In this document: piece after piece, positions 30,343 through 40,689 of the stretch | Numbering within the stretch: position 1 is the first letter of the stretch | Layout: the number at the start of each line of letters is the position of its first letter | Origin: Strigamia acuminata | Lineage: Eukaryota; Arthropoda; Chilopoda; Geophilomorpha; Linotaeniidae | Assembly: GCA_949358305.1 (NCBI GenBank) | Contig: OX442319.1 | Coordinates: forward strand, 434,001 to 498,000 | Direction of reading: 5' to 3' | Length of the DNA stretch: 64,000 nt | The notes under the pieces: model-generated | Told to the model about the DNA's origin: nothing | The model's database searches: none | What the model saw: the letters and a program-made list of their open reading frames with translations, nothing else | Position numbers and translations under genes: made by a program

Positions 30343-33300
30343 TCAAGCGCTCAACGTACAAATGTCAACAAGGAAAAGATTACAAAAATGCAAAAGGTCA
30401 ACCTTGTCGACGGACTTAGTAAAAATGTCTGCAAAATTATATTTCGTCCCAACGTGTGAGATCTGGAGGTTGTCTCTTCTAACAAGCTCTCGGATGAAAT
30501 GATATCTTATATCGATGTGTTTAGTTTTGCGATTTTCGATATTCGACTTGGTGAAATCTACTGCCGAAATGTTATCGCAAAGAACACGATGGTAAAAGTG
30601 ATCTGCAAGTTTAGGGACGATCTCGTGTAGGACTCGGACGATCCAAATATAGTCCTTCACTGTTTCGGTAAGGGCCACATATTCGGCTTCCATAGTGGAC
30701 AGCGTCACATTTCGTTGTTTAAAAGTTCTCCAATAAATTGGTGCGCCGCCAAGAGTTATTAAAGTCCCTCCAATGGAGATCCGATCGTCTCGATTATTAG
30801 CATAATCGGAGTCGCTGTATCCAATGATCTCAATTTGATTATTTGGGAAAAGCATCAGTCCTAAGTTCTTGGTGGTTCTAACATAGCTGAGTAGGTCCAG
30901 TAGGACGATCCAGTGGTCCCACCCCGGATTGGATTGGAACTGACTCAGTATATTAACTGCGTACGTAATGTCTGGTCTGGTTCTCGAAGCGATGAAGGCC
31001 AGACACCCAAGTAGGTTCCTGTAAGGGATCCCCTCCATTTGTTTAAAGTCATCTATCGTGGTTGGGCACTGCTTCTTTGTGAGAACAGTCGATTTCGTCA
31101 TCGGCTGCGATCTGATCTTGACCAATTCCAGATGGTTTTTGAACTTGAGCAGGACCTTATTTATATAAGTCCTTTGATGTAACACCATCTGTTGAATATG
31201 TGGATGGAATTCCACTCCCAGCAACTTCTTCGTTTTTCCCAAAATCACGAGATCAAATTGCGTTTTGACCATATTCAGGACGTTCATGGCATCCTCGTAC
31301 TGTCTGCCGAAAACAACGAGGTCGTCGACATACACAATTAAGTATGCCACGTTTCCGAACTTGTAAACGCAATTACACCAGTTGACATGCTCCAATCCAA
31401 GTTTTAACAAAGTGTCCTCCAATTCGATTCCCCATTCTCGGCCTGATTGGTGTAGACCGTATATTGCTCGAAGGAGTTTGCATACGTAGTTTTCCTTCCC
31501 TTTGCAAATAAATCCCTTGGGTTGGCGCATATATATGGTTTTGTGCAGCTTTGCGTAGAGATAAGCGCACTTGACATCAGCCTGGATATAGGACCACTTT
31601 AACATGCACACTAGCAGCGTAAACATAAAGCGTACAATGGAGAAGTCGACCACAGGCGAGAAAGTCTCTTCATAAGACTCGCCGTAGATTTGCGAAAAAC
31701 CTTGCGCGACAAGTCTCGCTTTATATCGGGCTATCTCTTCCTTTTCATTCAGCTTGATTGTGTAGATCCACCTACATCCAATCACTTTAGTATCGGGTGG
31801 CGGTGGAACCAACTCCCAAACGTCGCGTTCGTGCATAGTGTCGATCTCGTCAGACATCGCTTGATTCCACTCTCCTTTTTGTGGCAAGTTAGCAATCTGC
31901 TCAAAGCGTGTAGGAATGTGAACTTCGAGGTGATTGGCTTCAAAATCAAGGGTTAATTCGTCTATATCTGCGTCTGAATAGTCTGCTGTTGTATTCGATT
32001 CAGATGGCTTCTTCTTTCTCTTGTCCTCGAAAAGATGTTCAGGAACACGGAGATTGTGGTCCCTGCAGTAACGTTTGACTTCTGGTATCGAACGCAATCT
32101 TGGTTTGTCGTATCCCTCGATGGTGTACTCAATATCTCTCTGTCCAGTTGGTCTTGTCTTTTCTGTCTTCTTCCAAACAAGATCAGGTATCGTAGGTATT
32201 GGATTCATAAGACATGGTTGCGGTAAAATGCCCTGCAGTTTTACCCCTGCTTCAGCTCCTGGTATGTTTGGTTTGGGTCGAAGCTTTTCATCCGGTAATC
32301 TGAACTTCAATTTCAGTTGAGGAAATTCTTCTTCCTCTTTCTTCACAATAGGTTGCGGCGGAGGTAGCGGTGGTCTTACATCATCATCCGAATAGTATTG
32401 ACGATCGATGTTATCATCCAAGTTGTCTTCTAGGTTGTCGATATACGTTGTATATTTCTCTGGTAGGCCCAGCACGCCTTCAACTCCGCGTCTGCTTTCT
32501 ACAAACTTAACGTCATTGGTCTCGATCACTTTGGAAAATTCTGGCAGCCAGACCCTGTATCCTTTTGTTATCCGGGAATAGCCAAGCATAATTCCGTGCA
32601 GTCCCTTATTGTCTATTTTGCCATCTCGAATTTTCTTCTGCACGAAACATAAACTTCCAAATTTTCGCAGGTGTCGAAGCGATGGTTTACGACCATAATA
32701 TAGTTCCATTGGTGTTTTGTCCGAATTTAATTTGGCAATCCTATTTCGAAGGTAATTAAAAGTGAGGATTGCTTCGCCCCAAAAGCGGTGTTCCAACTGC
32801 GCATCGTAGACAAGCGCACGCATCCCATTTGCCAAAGTCTGGTTCAGTCTCTCAGAAACTCCATTCTGCTGAGGCGTGTATGCGTTGGTCCTCTCGTGTG
32901 CAATTCCTTGTCCCTCGAGATACTCTCCAAACTTGTTGGAACAAAATTCCATTCCATTGTCGGTTCGAATTGCTAGAACCGATTTTCCGAGCAATCGTTC
33001 TATTCGTTTCACGTGCTTCTGGAATATTTCGAATACCTCATCCTTTTTCTTCATTAGATACACTGTTGAGTAACGCGAATAATCATCTGTGATGGTCAGG
33101 AAATATCTATTTCCTGAGAGCGTTGCTGTCCCAAAAGCCCCGCATACATCCATGTGCAGTAATTCTAGTGGCTGTTTCGATCTAATTCCAGGTATTGATT
33201 TGTGCGAAACCGACTTCTTTTTCGCCAATGTGCAGACATCACACTGTGTGATTGGGACATCTAGCACTGGTAATCCAATTACCGCTTGTGTTTTGCTCAT

Positions 33301-34824
33301 TTGTTGGACACTGGGAAAATGGATGTATCCCAATCTCTCGTGCCAAAGCCTAGCCTCTTCTGGACTTGATGCATTTTTCGTTGATCCAGCCGGTGATTGG
33401 TTTTGTTGCTCGCCAACATTGGCTTTATTGTTCTGTTTTTGTCTCAACTTGTCGAAATCTGGTTTCTGATCACTTGTTTGAAGGTAATACAGCCTGTCCT
33501 TTTTCACTGCTTGCATTAACTGTCGTTTCCACTGTGGATCATAAATCTTCACTATTCCAGAGCCAATTGCGACCTTGCACCTTGCTTCGTCTATACACGG
33601 TCCCGACATCAAATTTCTTCTCAAATCCGGTGCGTAGTAAACCTTCTTTAAGGTTATTGGAATCGTTTCTTTTCCCACGACGCACATCACGCAGACGTCG
33701 CCGACGCCTTGGATTTGGATTAATGTCTTCTTATCCGCTTGGCTAATGGTCCCCGTGGTTTGTTTGAAGTTAAAGAACTGGTCCTTTTCTTTACAGAAAT
33801 GCCCTGTCGCCCCGGTGTCGTAAATCCAACAGTTATTTGCTGTGCTGCACTGCAGCATTTCTTCTTTGTCCAATTCGGTTAGGAAACCGACATTCATCAT
33901 ATTCGCATCCAATTCTTCCATTGTGTTGGTATTTAGGCTGCTATTTGGTGGCAATTGCGTCGTGCAATCTCTCGCCCAATGGCCTGGTTGATTGCAGCGA
34001 AAACACGGCCCCCGTCCCGATGATCCGGTCGTGTTTCCACGAAAATTTCTGAAATTTTTGCCGCCTCTATAGTTTGATCGGCCACCCTTTTGTCCGCCTC
34101 CGTATCCACGATTGTTTTGGCTATTGTTTCCCTGCTGCTGTTGAGATTTCGGCGTGTTTTCAGCACTCTTTGTGTTGGAATTGCTTGGTCCAGTGCTGAA
34201 AGCATCTATGATCTGCCCCTGACCCGAATCTCGTCTCTGTTGTGCAAGTCTGCCCTCTTCTGCCACCAATTCGGCCTCGACCTTCTCTAATGTAAAATTT
34301 ATGTCTTCCCATCTGTAGATACTTTGAACGATTGATTGGTATTGTTGAGGTAAATACCGAATCAACTGGAAAGCTTGATATAAGTCCTCCAACTTGTGTT
34401 TCACGTCGGCCAATTTCTTTGCGGCGTTTCGTATTTTTGCTGCAAAAATCCCAATTGTTTCCGTTGCCGGGTCATATTTTAAACTGAAGAATTCGTCCAA
34501 CAAACGAATGATCCGCGCTCTGGAAACTGGTTCAAAGTTGGTTTGCAGCGTATTCCACGCCTTTTTCGCGTCTTCGATCCCGTTGAGCAGTTTATGGTAT
34601 TGGTCTTCAATCGAATAGTAAATCAGGCTGAAGGCGCGTCCTTTCCGCAGTTTGTAATCTGAGCGATCACGCCATGACGCTCCCGGTGCCAACGCCTCCT
34701 CAGTTCCATCGGTGAAACCCCAACAACCATGATGCATTAACAGTACTTTTATCTGTTGTTTCCAGGAATCATAGTTCTCTCTGTTCAGCAAGGTGATTTT
34801 CCTCTCTGGTTTGTCCGTTTCCAT
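30343..34824 (-). CDS. copia-E Gag-Pol polyprotein
   Basis: One open frame of about 1493 codons. In order: copia-type gag, an RG/N-rich stretch and the CCHC knuckle CFRCNQPGHWARDC (near 34020), a protease (YDTGATGHF, near 33820), GAG-pre-integrase LWHERLGYIH, integrase with HMDVCGAF, TDNGMEF and GVSERLNQT, reverse transcriptase with YVDD (near 31330), and RNase H with a SDSDYA start and a TKHIDIRYHF box, ending at 30343. The ATG at 34824 (METDKPERK) begins the gag homology; an in-frame ATG at 34866 gives 14 more residues. No lesion visible. It differs clearly from copia-A to D, notably in the gag and the integrase-RT linker, so it represents a second lineage. Confidence 0.93.
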   Translation of the reverse strand: METDKPERKITLLNRENYDSWKQQIKVLLMHHGCWGFTDGTEEALAPGASWRDRSDYKLRKGRAFSLIYYSIEDQYHKLLNGIEDAKKAWNTLQTNFEPVSRARIIRLLDEFFSLKYDPATETIGIFAAKIRNAAKKLADVKHKLEDLYQAFQLIRYLPQQYQSIVQSIYRWEDINFTLEKVEAELVAEEGRLAQQRRDSGQGQIIDAFSTGPSNSNTKSAENTPKSQQQQGNNSQNNRGYGGGQKGGRSNYRGGKNFRNFRGNTTGSSGRGPCFRCNQPGHWARDCTTQLPPNSSLNTNTMEELDANMMNVGFLTELDKEEMLQCSTANNCWIYDTGATGHFCKEKDQFFNFKQTTGTISQADKKTLIQIQGVGDVCVMCVVGKETIPITLKKVYYAPDLRRNLMSGPCIDEARCKVAIGSGIVKIYDPQWKRQLMQAVKKDRLYYLQTSDQKPDFDKLRQKQNNKANVGEQQNQSPAGSTKNASSPEEARLWHERLGYIHFPSVQQMSKTQAVIGLPVLDVPITQCDVCTLAKKKSVSHKSIPGIRSKQPLELLHMDVCGAFGTATLSGNRYFLTITDDYSRYSTVYLMKKKDEVFEIFQKHVKRIERLLGKSVLAIRTDNGMEFCSNKFGEYLEGQGIAHERTNAYTPQQNGVSERLNQTLANGMRALVYDAQLEHRFWGEAILTFNYLRNRIAKLNSDKTPMELYYGRKPSLRHLRKFGSLCFVQKKIRDGKIDNKGLHGIMLGYSRITKGYRVWLPEFSKVIETNDVKFVESRRGVEGVLGLPEKYTTYIDNLEDNLDDNIDRQYYSDDDVRPPLPPPQPIVKKEEEEFPQLKLKFRLPDEKLRPKPNIPGAEAGVKLQGILPQPCLMNPIPTIPDLVWKKTEKTRPTGQRDIEYTIEGYDKPRLRSIPEVKRYCRDHNLRVPEHLFEDKRKKKPSESNTTADYSDADIDELTLDFEANHLEVHIPTRFEQIANLPQKGEWNQAMSDEIDTMHERDVWELVPPPPDTKVIGCRWIYTIKLNEKEEIARYKARLVAQGFSQIYGESYEETFSPVVDFSIVRFMFTLLVCMLKWSYIQADVKCAYLYAKLHKTIYMRQPKGFICKGKENYVCKLLRAIYGLHQSGREWGIELEDTLLKLGLEHVNWCNCVYKFGNVAYLIVYVDDLVVFGRQYEDAMNVLNMVKTQFDLVILGKTKKLLGVEFHPHIQQMVLHQRTYINKVLLKFKNHLELVKIRSQPMTKSTVLTKKQCPTTIDDFKQMEGIPYRNLLGCLAFIASRTRPDITYAVNILSQFQSNPGWDHWIVLLDLLSYVRTTKNLGLMLFPNNQIEIIGYSDSDYANNRDDRISIGGTLITLGGAPIYWRTFKQRNVTLSTMEAEYVALTETVKDYIWIVRVLHEIVPKLADHFYHRVLCDNISAVDFTKSNIENRKTKHIDIRYHFIRELVRRDNLQISHVGTKYNFADIFTKSVDKVDLLHFCNLFLVDICTLSA

Positions 34825-35557
34825 GGTTGAAATAAGTGTCCACCACTTGAAAAACGTTGAAAACACACACTGTTTTCCTCAAAAACACTTTCAGTACTGG
34901 TTTATCACAACAAGGTGCAAAGTTGTGATGTTAGTTCGCTCTTATAGTTAAGTTAGTAAATCCTAACACAGTACTAAGCTAATAAACTTAAATGACTAAT
35001 AGTATTCAAAGCAATATTCGAAATAAACAAAAGTTCTAGTCTTCTTAAAGCTGTATTGTTGATTTCGCCCCGTTTTGATGTCTTTTCCGCGTCGAAAATC
35101 TCGTTCATCAAATCAGGTGTCGTTTTGTCACAAAAATCCGCTTGTTTTCCGTCTCCTTTCTTCTTTCTCGTTCACACTTCACGTGTGGTTGTCGAGAATT
35201 AATGTCCTCGTGTAACACTCGAAGAAAACGTTCACTTTGCGTAAATATCGACACGTCGCCGATGCGTGCTTCGCCTCGTAGCACGGAAAAACGCCCAAAA
35301 TCCAAAATTCGGAAATGAAAAACGAATAATTAATGGGTTTAATATCTATCAAACCCCAAATAGTGTTCCTGTGTTGTTTAATGACTCTCTGCTCCTCGAA
35401 AATCCATGGAATCCCGGCATAAAAAGTTGTTGTCATCCTCTCTTGTGGGCGCCGCCATTTTGAATAAATTAGAGGAAATTTCTTTCTTCACCTCTAATTG
35501 GTTCCAACTTGTTGAAAATGACTTCAAATGGTTTTCCAGGGTTTTCCCACGTTGTTT
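34825..35557 (-). other. copia-E untranslated leader
   Basis: About 730 bp between primer-binding site and gag; includes AAAATGGCGGCG read on the minus strand (near 35449-35460), a YY1/Pho-like word. No coding signal. Confidence 0.5.
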
Positions 35558-35568
35558 GGCCCATAACC
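35558..35568 (-). promoter_or_regulatory. copia-E primer-binding site (tRNA-Met anticodon region)
   Basis: On the minus strand GGTTATGGGCC starts 1 nt after the 5' LTR. It is complementary to the anticodon loop and stem of initiator tRNA-Met (GGCCCATAACC). Drosophila copia is known to prime with a 5' half of this tRNA at the same site. Confidence 0.75.
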
Positions 35569-35569
35569 T

Positions 35570-35906
35570 TGTTGATTTGTGGTACAAATCATTAGCAAAA
35601 GCCCAGCTTTGCAGTGGTGTGGAAAACCCAAAACATAGGAAAGAAGAGACAGGTGTGTGCAGGTGAAAATCTAAACATAGAGTGAGTTTATTCCAATTGA
35701 TCACGTGATCCAAAGGTATACAAGTGCCACCTATAGGCGTGAAATGGAAGTTATACATATCAAATGTAAACACTACAAATGCTCGTAAGGCAAAGTGTTA
35801 ATATGCATGACATATATATACAAAAGGGACAATTAGCAATCGTAGTTGCTTGATAATACGATACAATAATATGTACAATGTCTTTAGTAAATATTATAAC
35901 CCAACA
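35570..35906 (-). repeat. copia-E 5' LTR
   Basis: 337 bp, uninterrupted copy of the LTR. It shows the unbroken ...CGATACAATAATATG sequence that gypsy-F split in the other copy, which fixes the gypsy-F TSD. Confidence 0.95.
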
Positions 35907-38900
35907 ACATGCATGTCAAAGGAATCCAAGAGATGGAGAAATCTCAGGACGTTTTGGGCGTGAAGTTAACGAGGGACCCCGGTAGTCATTGTGAGGCATG
36001 TGCAAAAGCTAAGAGCACACGTGCAAGTTTCCCACCGATTGGGGTGATAAAATCATCAAATGTACTCGAATTAGTGCATATGGACGTATGGACGACTTCA
36101 TTGGGGGGCGCAGGATATTATTTAATAATAATCGATGATTTTTCGCGCTACATGTGGTTCATTACGATGAAGCACAAAAACGAAGTCTTAGAGAAATTCA
36201 AGAAATGGCAAATGGAAGTGGAAAGAGCCACGTCTTGCCAAGTGAAAGGAATTAGAACAGATAATGGAGGAGAATTCATTTCGAGGGCGTGGCAGGCCCA
36301 CATTGATGCGCAAGGCATTAAATGCAAGCGCACAAACCCCCATTCACCAGAAATGAATCTGGTGGCGGAGCGCGCCAACCGAATTATCCTCAATGGCATA
36401 AGGGCCATGAGACTAGAGACTGATTTACCGAAGTACTTATGGGCAGAGTTGGGGACCACGTTGATTTATTTGAAGAATCGGTTTCCCCATTCTACACTGC
36501 AGGGCAGAACCCCATACAATGTGTTTTATGGCCGCAAAGTGTCGGTGCGACATTTGCGCTGCATAGGCAGCAAAGTTTATGTACACATTCCATCCCAGGC
36601 CAGGAAGAGCAAACTGGATCAGAGAGCTTGGTCAGGGGCCCTAGTGGGGTATGGGATTGACACTCAGGGATACAGAGTGTGGGACAAGGCTAATAGGAGG
36701 GTTGTCACGTCAAAACACGTAGATATATATGAAGATATATATTGGTATGAGGGGGATGAGAAGCCTATGAGGGCCGGACCGACTAGAAGTCAGTGCACGG
36801 GATACATTGGATATGTACCAGTGTGGGAAGAATCAGAGGATGAAGATAGTGTGGCACAGGCCCCATCCCAACTCCCATCGGTGTCCCAACCTCCTCCTCC
36901 ACCCATTCCTGGAGCTAAGTCCCCACCATTACCCACATTGAAGTCGCTGGGGAAACAGCAGAGCATTCCGGGTGTGTCTGCCATTCCACCTATTCCTGGA
37001 GCTAAGCCTCCATTGCCTACGACTCCAAAACCAAAGCTGAGATCAAGTAGTATTCCCAAGGCATCAACGGTTCCCCCATCTCCTCCACCCACTGAGAGGG
37101 ACACAGATCCAGATTATGCGTTATCTGAACATGGCGATAGTAGCCGAGATGAATCGTTTGTCGATTCGGAGGAGACACTGCCATTAACGGCAGAGGGTGG
37201 GAACGAAAGAGATCCGTATGGTGATGAAGAGGAAGAACTTATACCTTTGGATATGAAAGATTGGAAAAGAGTTGAGGTTACTCGAAAGCGGAGAAAAACC
37301 AAGGGTCGGATTGATGTATATTATGAGACGCCTACTAAGGTTAAGCTGCGGACCCGATTGGAAGTTTGTCGTTGGTGTGACAACGAGGGCTACGTGTATA
37401 ACCCCGATTATTTCGAGTTTCTCCCGCGTGGACCTGACAAAACTCCTCAACAGCCCCATGCGTACATGTGTATGGCCGAGCCCAACACATATGAGGATGC
37501 TGTTACTAATATTGACAAAGTCAATTGGGAAAAAGCGATGGACGAGGAGATCGATGTCTTTACGGAAAGGAAGGTCCATGTCGAGGTCGATATTGATGAG
37601 GGAAAGACCCTTTTGGGAAATAAGTGGATATATAAAATAAAACGAGACCATACGGGGAAAATCCAACGTTACAGGGCTAGGCTAGTAGCACAAGGTTTTG
37701 GACAAAAACCTGGTTTTGATTATGGAGAAGTTTTCTCCCCAGTTGTGAACTTTGTCATTGTGACGATTTTCTTCTGTATGCTGGTAGTATTGCAGGGTTG
37801 GAGAGACGTCCACATAGACATCAAGGCCGCGTACCTCTACGGGGACCTTGACGTGCCCCAATACATGGTGATACCAAAGGGGTATCGAACCGCCTTAAAT
37901 GAAGGCAAATGTTGGCGACTCGAGAAAGCCCTATACGGGTTACACCAAAGTGGCAGGATGTGGTTTCAAAGGCTACATCTGGAGCTTTTGAAAATAGGAT
38001 TCTCGAGCGTGCCCGGCTTAAACTGTGTGTATGCACTGGGTGGGGATGTAATCTTAATCGTTTACGTGGATGACATTGTTATCTTTACACGAGATGCTGA
38101 AGTCGAGGGATACATTCTCCAGTGGATAAGCGAGGTCTTCGAAATGGTAAATTTGGGCCCGGTAACATTACTCTTAGGAGTCGAGTTTAAAAGAGATAAC
38201 GGGATGGTTCAAATTCACCAACGTAGTTACATCGAGAGGATCTGTAAACAGTTTAACGTGGGGGCAAACCAACACTCGAACACGCCAGGGGCTGTAGGGA
38301 CAATGATAAAAGGGCCAAGTACGGGTGAACGTATTGACACGTCATTTCCCTACAGATCTCTCGTAGGATGTTTAATGTTTATCGCAACAAGAACAAGGCC
38401 AGACATCTTGTTCTCAACGATAGTCTTATCTCAATACAATGAATGCCATACATCGAAGCATGTTAAAATGCTGTTGCAAGTTCTAAGATATCTTAGAACC
38501 ACGAAGGATTATTGTATCAATTTGTCGAAATGCAAAAACGTTGAACTGTCGGCTTATACCGACGCGTCCTACGCTACCGATCAGGACAAACGAAGGAGCT
38601 TCGGGGGCCATATTGTATTCCTAGGAGGAGTTCCTATTATGTGGTCTTGCCGCCGTCAGCGAATGACGACTTTGTCGATTATGGAGAGTGAGTTTTTGGC
38701 AATCGTTGACGGCGTGCGCAAACTCATATGGCTCTCGCGCATTTTTGAGATTGATCTTGTCGAATGTTTATTCGATTGCAAGCGACCAAGTATTTTAGCG
38801 GATTCGACTGCCGCCATACAGTACTCCAAAAATAGAGTGGAGAATAGGTCGAATAAACATATCGATGTAAAGTACCACTTCCTTCGTGACCTATACGAAG

Positions 38901-39015
38901 CTGGGAAATTTAGCATTCATCACATCCCAGGCGAATCGAATACCGCGGACCTCTTAACCAAATGGTTATCGCGCCCGCGTTTGCGGATGTTGATTGAGAA
39001 TGTCTTTGCTTGAAA
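35907..39015 (+). pseudogene. copia-D pol, main part (integrase, reverse transcriptase, RNase H)
   Basis: Continues the frame of 20896-21602. It has the integrase motifs HMDVW, IRTDNGGEF and NLVAERANR, a proline-rich linker with two imperfect repeats around 'IPGAK', reverse transcriptase with YVDD (near 38058-38069) and RNase H with YTDASYA, MESEFLAI and NKHIDVKYHF, ending TGA 39011-39013. The frame is open throughout. Relative to copia-B and C three or so residues are missing after HMDVW. The gene is called a pseudogene because two other elements split it, not because of point lesions. Confidence 0.88.
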
Positions 39016-39038
39016 GTTATAAGTGATCAGAGGGGATA

Positions 39039-39540
39039 TGTTGGGAAATGGTTTCCTAGGTGATCGCCTATAACGGATTTACTTGTGGCGCGTGTTTCAG
39101 ATTTAGCGCGCTAGAAACGATGTTTGATCTGCGGTTCAGCGCTTCTACATACTGGCCTTTGAGTTTTCATGTGCACGATGATATCCAGTATGTTTAGCGT
39201 GTCGTTGTGTCAAAGTGGACCATCGTTGGCGGTATATTGCGTTGCGTACGGTAGCAGTCCGTTATTGTATCGAGCATCTGCGGTTTTGCGATGCTGGCCC
39301 AAATACTGCGCCTTATTTTGTCCCTGTGGGATTTGTCCTTTAGTTATTATATAACTTATGCTTTGGAATCCTAAGGGATTCGTTCTGTAACCCACATGGG
39401 ATTTGTTCTCCCTGGTGGAGATTCGTTCTGTACTTTTTATGAGTGAAGACACTCAAGCTGTCAACTGCTAATAAAGTGGCAGCCATCTTTTTATGGTTTG
39501 TTTGCCAAAGTGCAAATCATGTCTCCTGTTTCCGCCAACA
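39039..39540 (+). repeat. copia-D 3' LTR
   Basis: 502 bp, TGTTGGGAAATGG...CCGCCAACA, with the terminal inverted repeat TGTTGG/CCAACA. Preceded by a purine tract (CAGAGGGGATA). Contains AATAAA near 39468 followed by GGCAGCCATCTT. The 5' partner is outside the window. Confidence 0.88.
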
Positions 39541-40689
39541 CTCACCCAACTGCGATTGGAACTCAACACTTTACAGTCTATTTTTCAACAATTAACACCA
39601 AGTAAATCTAATTTAGTAGGATCCACATCAAAAGGAGTGACATCCAAGATGGCGGACCCAACAACAGTTTTGACTGATCTTCTCAAGGGTATTTTGATAC
39701 AAAAGCGCGAAGTTGTTTGTTATGATACAGAAAAAGGTAACATCGACCAATGGCTTGTGGCTTATGAAGCTACAATAGCATCGGATGATGAACGAGTGAA
39801 ACAATTGCCGTTAGCCCTTAAGACTGACGGACTGGCATGGTTTGTGGAACAATATAAAACGAATCCAACTTGGACTTGGAAAGAATGGAAGCCACAAATC
39901 GAAAAGAAGTTCAGGAAAAGCCAGGAAAATGTATTGAACACTCTTCATTTTATGAGGCATACAGAAGGTAAAGCCGATGCGTTTATGAAGAAAGTCTTGG
40001 CCGAATGTGCTTATGCGCGACCAGAACTCCCTGAGAATTTGAAGCTTAACTATGTTTATCAAGGATTGAAGCCCGAAATGCAAAAAATGTTGATTACTGT
40101 ATTCCCGAAAACTTTGGCGGATATGGAAGAAAGAATTAAGTTATTTGAAAGTCATAAGATAAAAGATCCAGCAGATGTTCTACTCGCAATGTTTAAAAAA
40201 GTCGTGGATGAAAAGGTGACCCCGGTAACAGCAGGTAAACTGAGTGGAACTGTGGGGACCCAACCAACCCACGCTGACTTGTTAGCTGAAGTTGCTGATT
40301 TAAAACAGCGATTATTGGAAGCTGAGTCAGTGGATTTGCTGGATGAAGAATCGATATTGATACAAAATCAGTGGTATGCGCCAATAAGGAATAGGGGACA
40401 GTATAATCAAGGAGGTAGAAGTAGAGGTGGTAGACAAGGCTTTAATCCTAATTATAATAATTATAATACTAACAATAACAACAATTCTAATAACCGTTCA
40501 TGCGGATGTTATCATCATTTCAGCTGTGAGTTTTATAATCCACCCAGGCAACAACAACAGCAACAACAGCAACAGGATAGAGGTGGAAGTAACAGCTGGA
40601 AGTGGAATAAAAAGAGAAGAAGAGGTGAAAATCCAAGTGGAAACCCTAATCCTCAGGCGCAGACGAAGGACCAAAATTCGAAAAACTAG
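39541..40689 (+). pseudogene. gypsy-U Gag (5' truncated by copia-D)
   Basis: The frame is open from the copia-D junction to TAG 40687-40689. The first ATG is at 39649 (MADPTTVL...), aligned with the MANAS start in gypsy-F and G. The capsid-like core is diverged but clear (IDQWLVAYEATI, RVKQLPLALK, YARPELPE). The C-terminus is N- and Q-rich with a compact Cys/His cluster (CGCYHHFSC), unlike F and G, which have none. The string before the stop is G_AAA_AAC, a weaker version of the F/G slippery site. From ATG 39649 the gag is 346 codons without a break. Confidence 0.82.

Larger units (their letters stand above)
21603..35906 (-). mobile_element. Ty1/copia LTR retrotransposon copia-E, apparently intact (3' LTR interrupted by gypsy-F)
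   Basis: Minus-strand element with 337-bp LTRs (35570-35906; and 21603-21897 joined to 30283-30324) and the 5-bp TSD ACATG. It carries one open gag-pol frame, a primer-binding site for the tRNA-Met anticodon region and a polypurine tract. LTR copies look identical apart from the insertion. Its protein belongs to a different copia lineage from A-D. Without gypsy-F it would be about 5.9 kb. Confidence 0.95.
20896..39540 (+). mobile_element. Ty1/copia LTR retrotransposon copia-D (interrupted by copia-E; 5' part outside the window)
   Basis: Element segments 20896-21602 and 35907-39540 form one copia element with its 3' LTR at 39039-39540. Copia-C is inserted near its gag-protease junction, which moved the 5' LTR and gag out of the window. 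The right LTR end is followed directly by gypsy-U gag, so copia-D is nested in gypsy-U; the predicted TSD CTCAC (39541-39545) can only be seen on this side. Confidence 0.85.
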
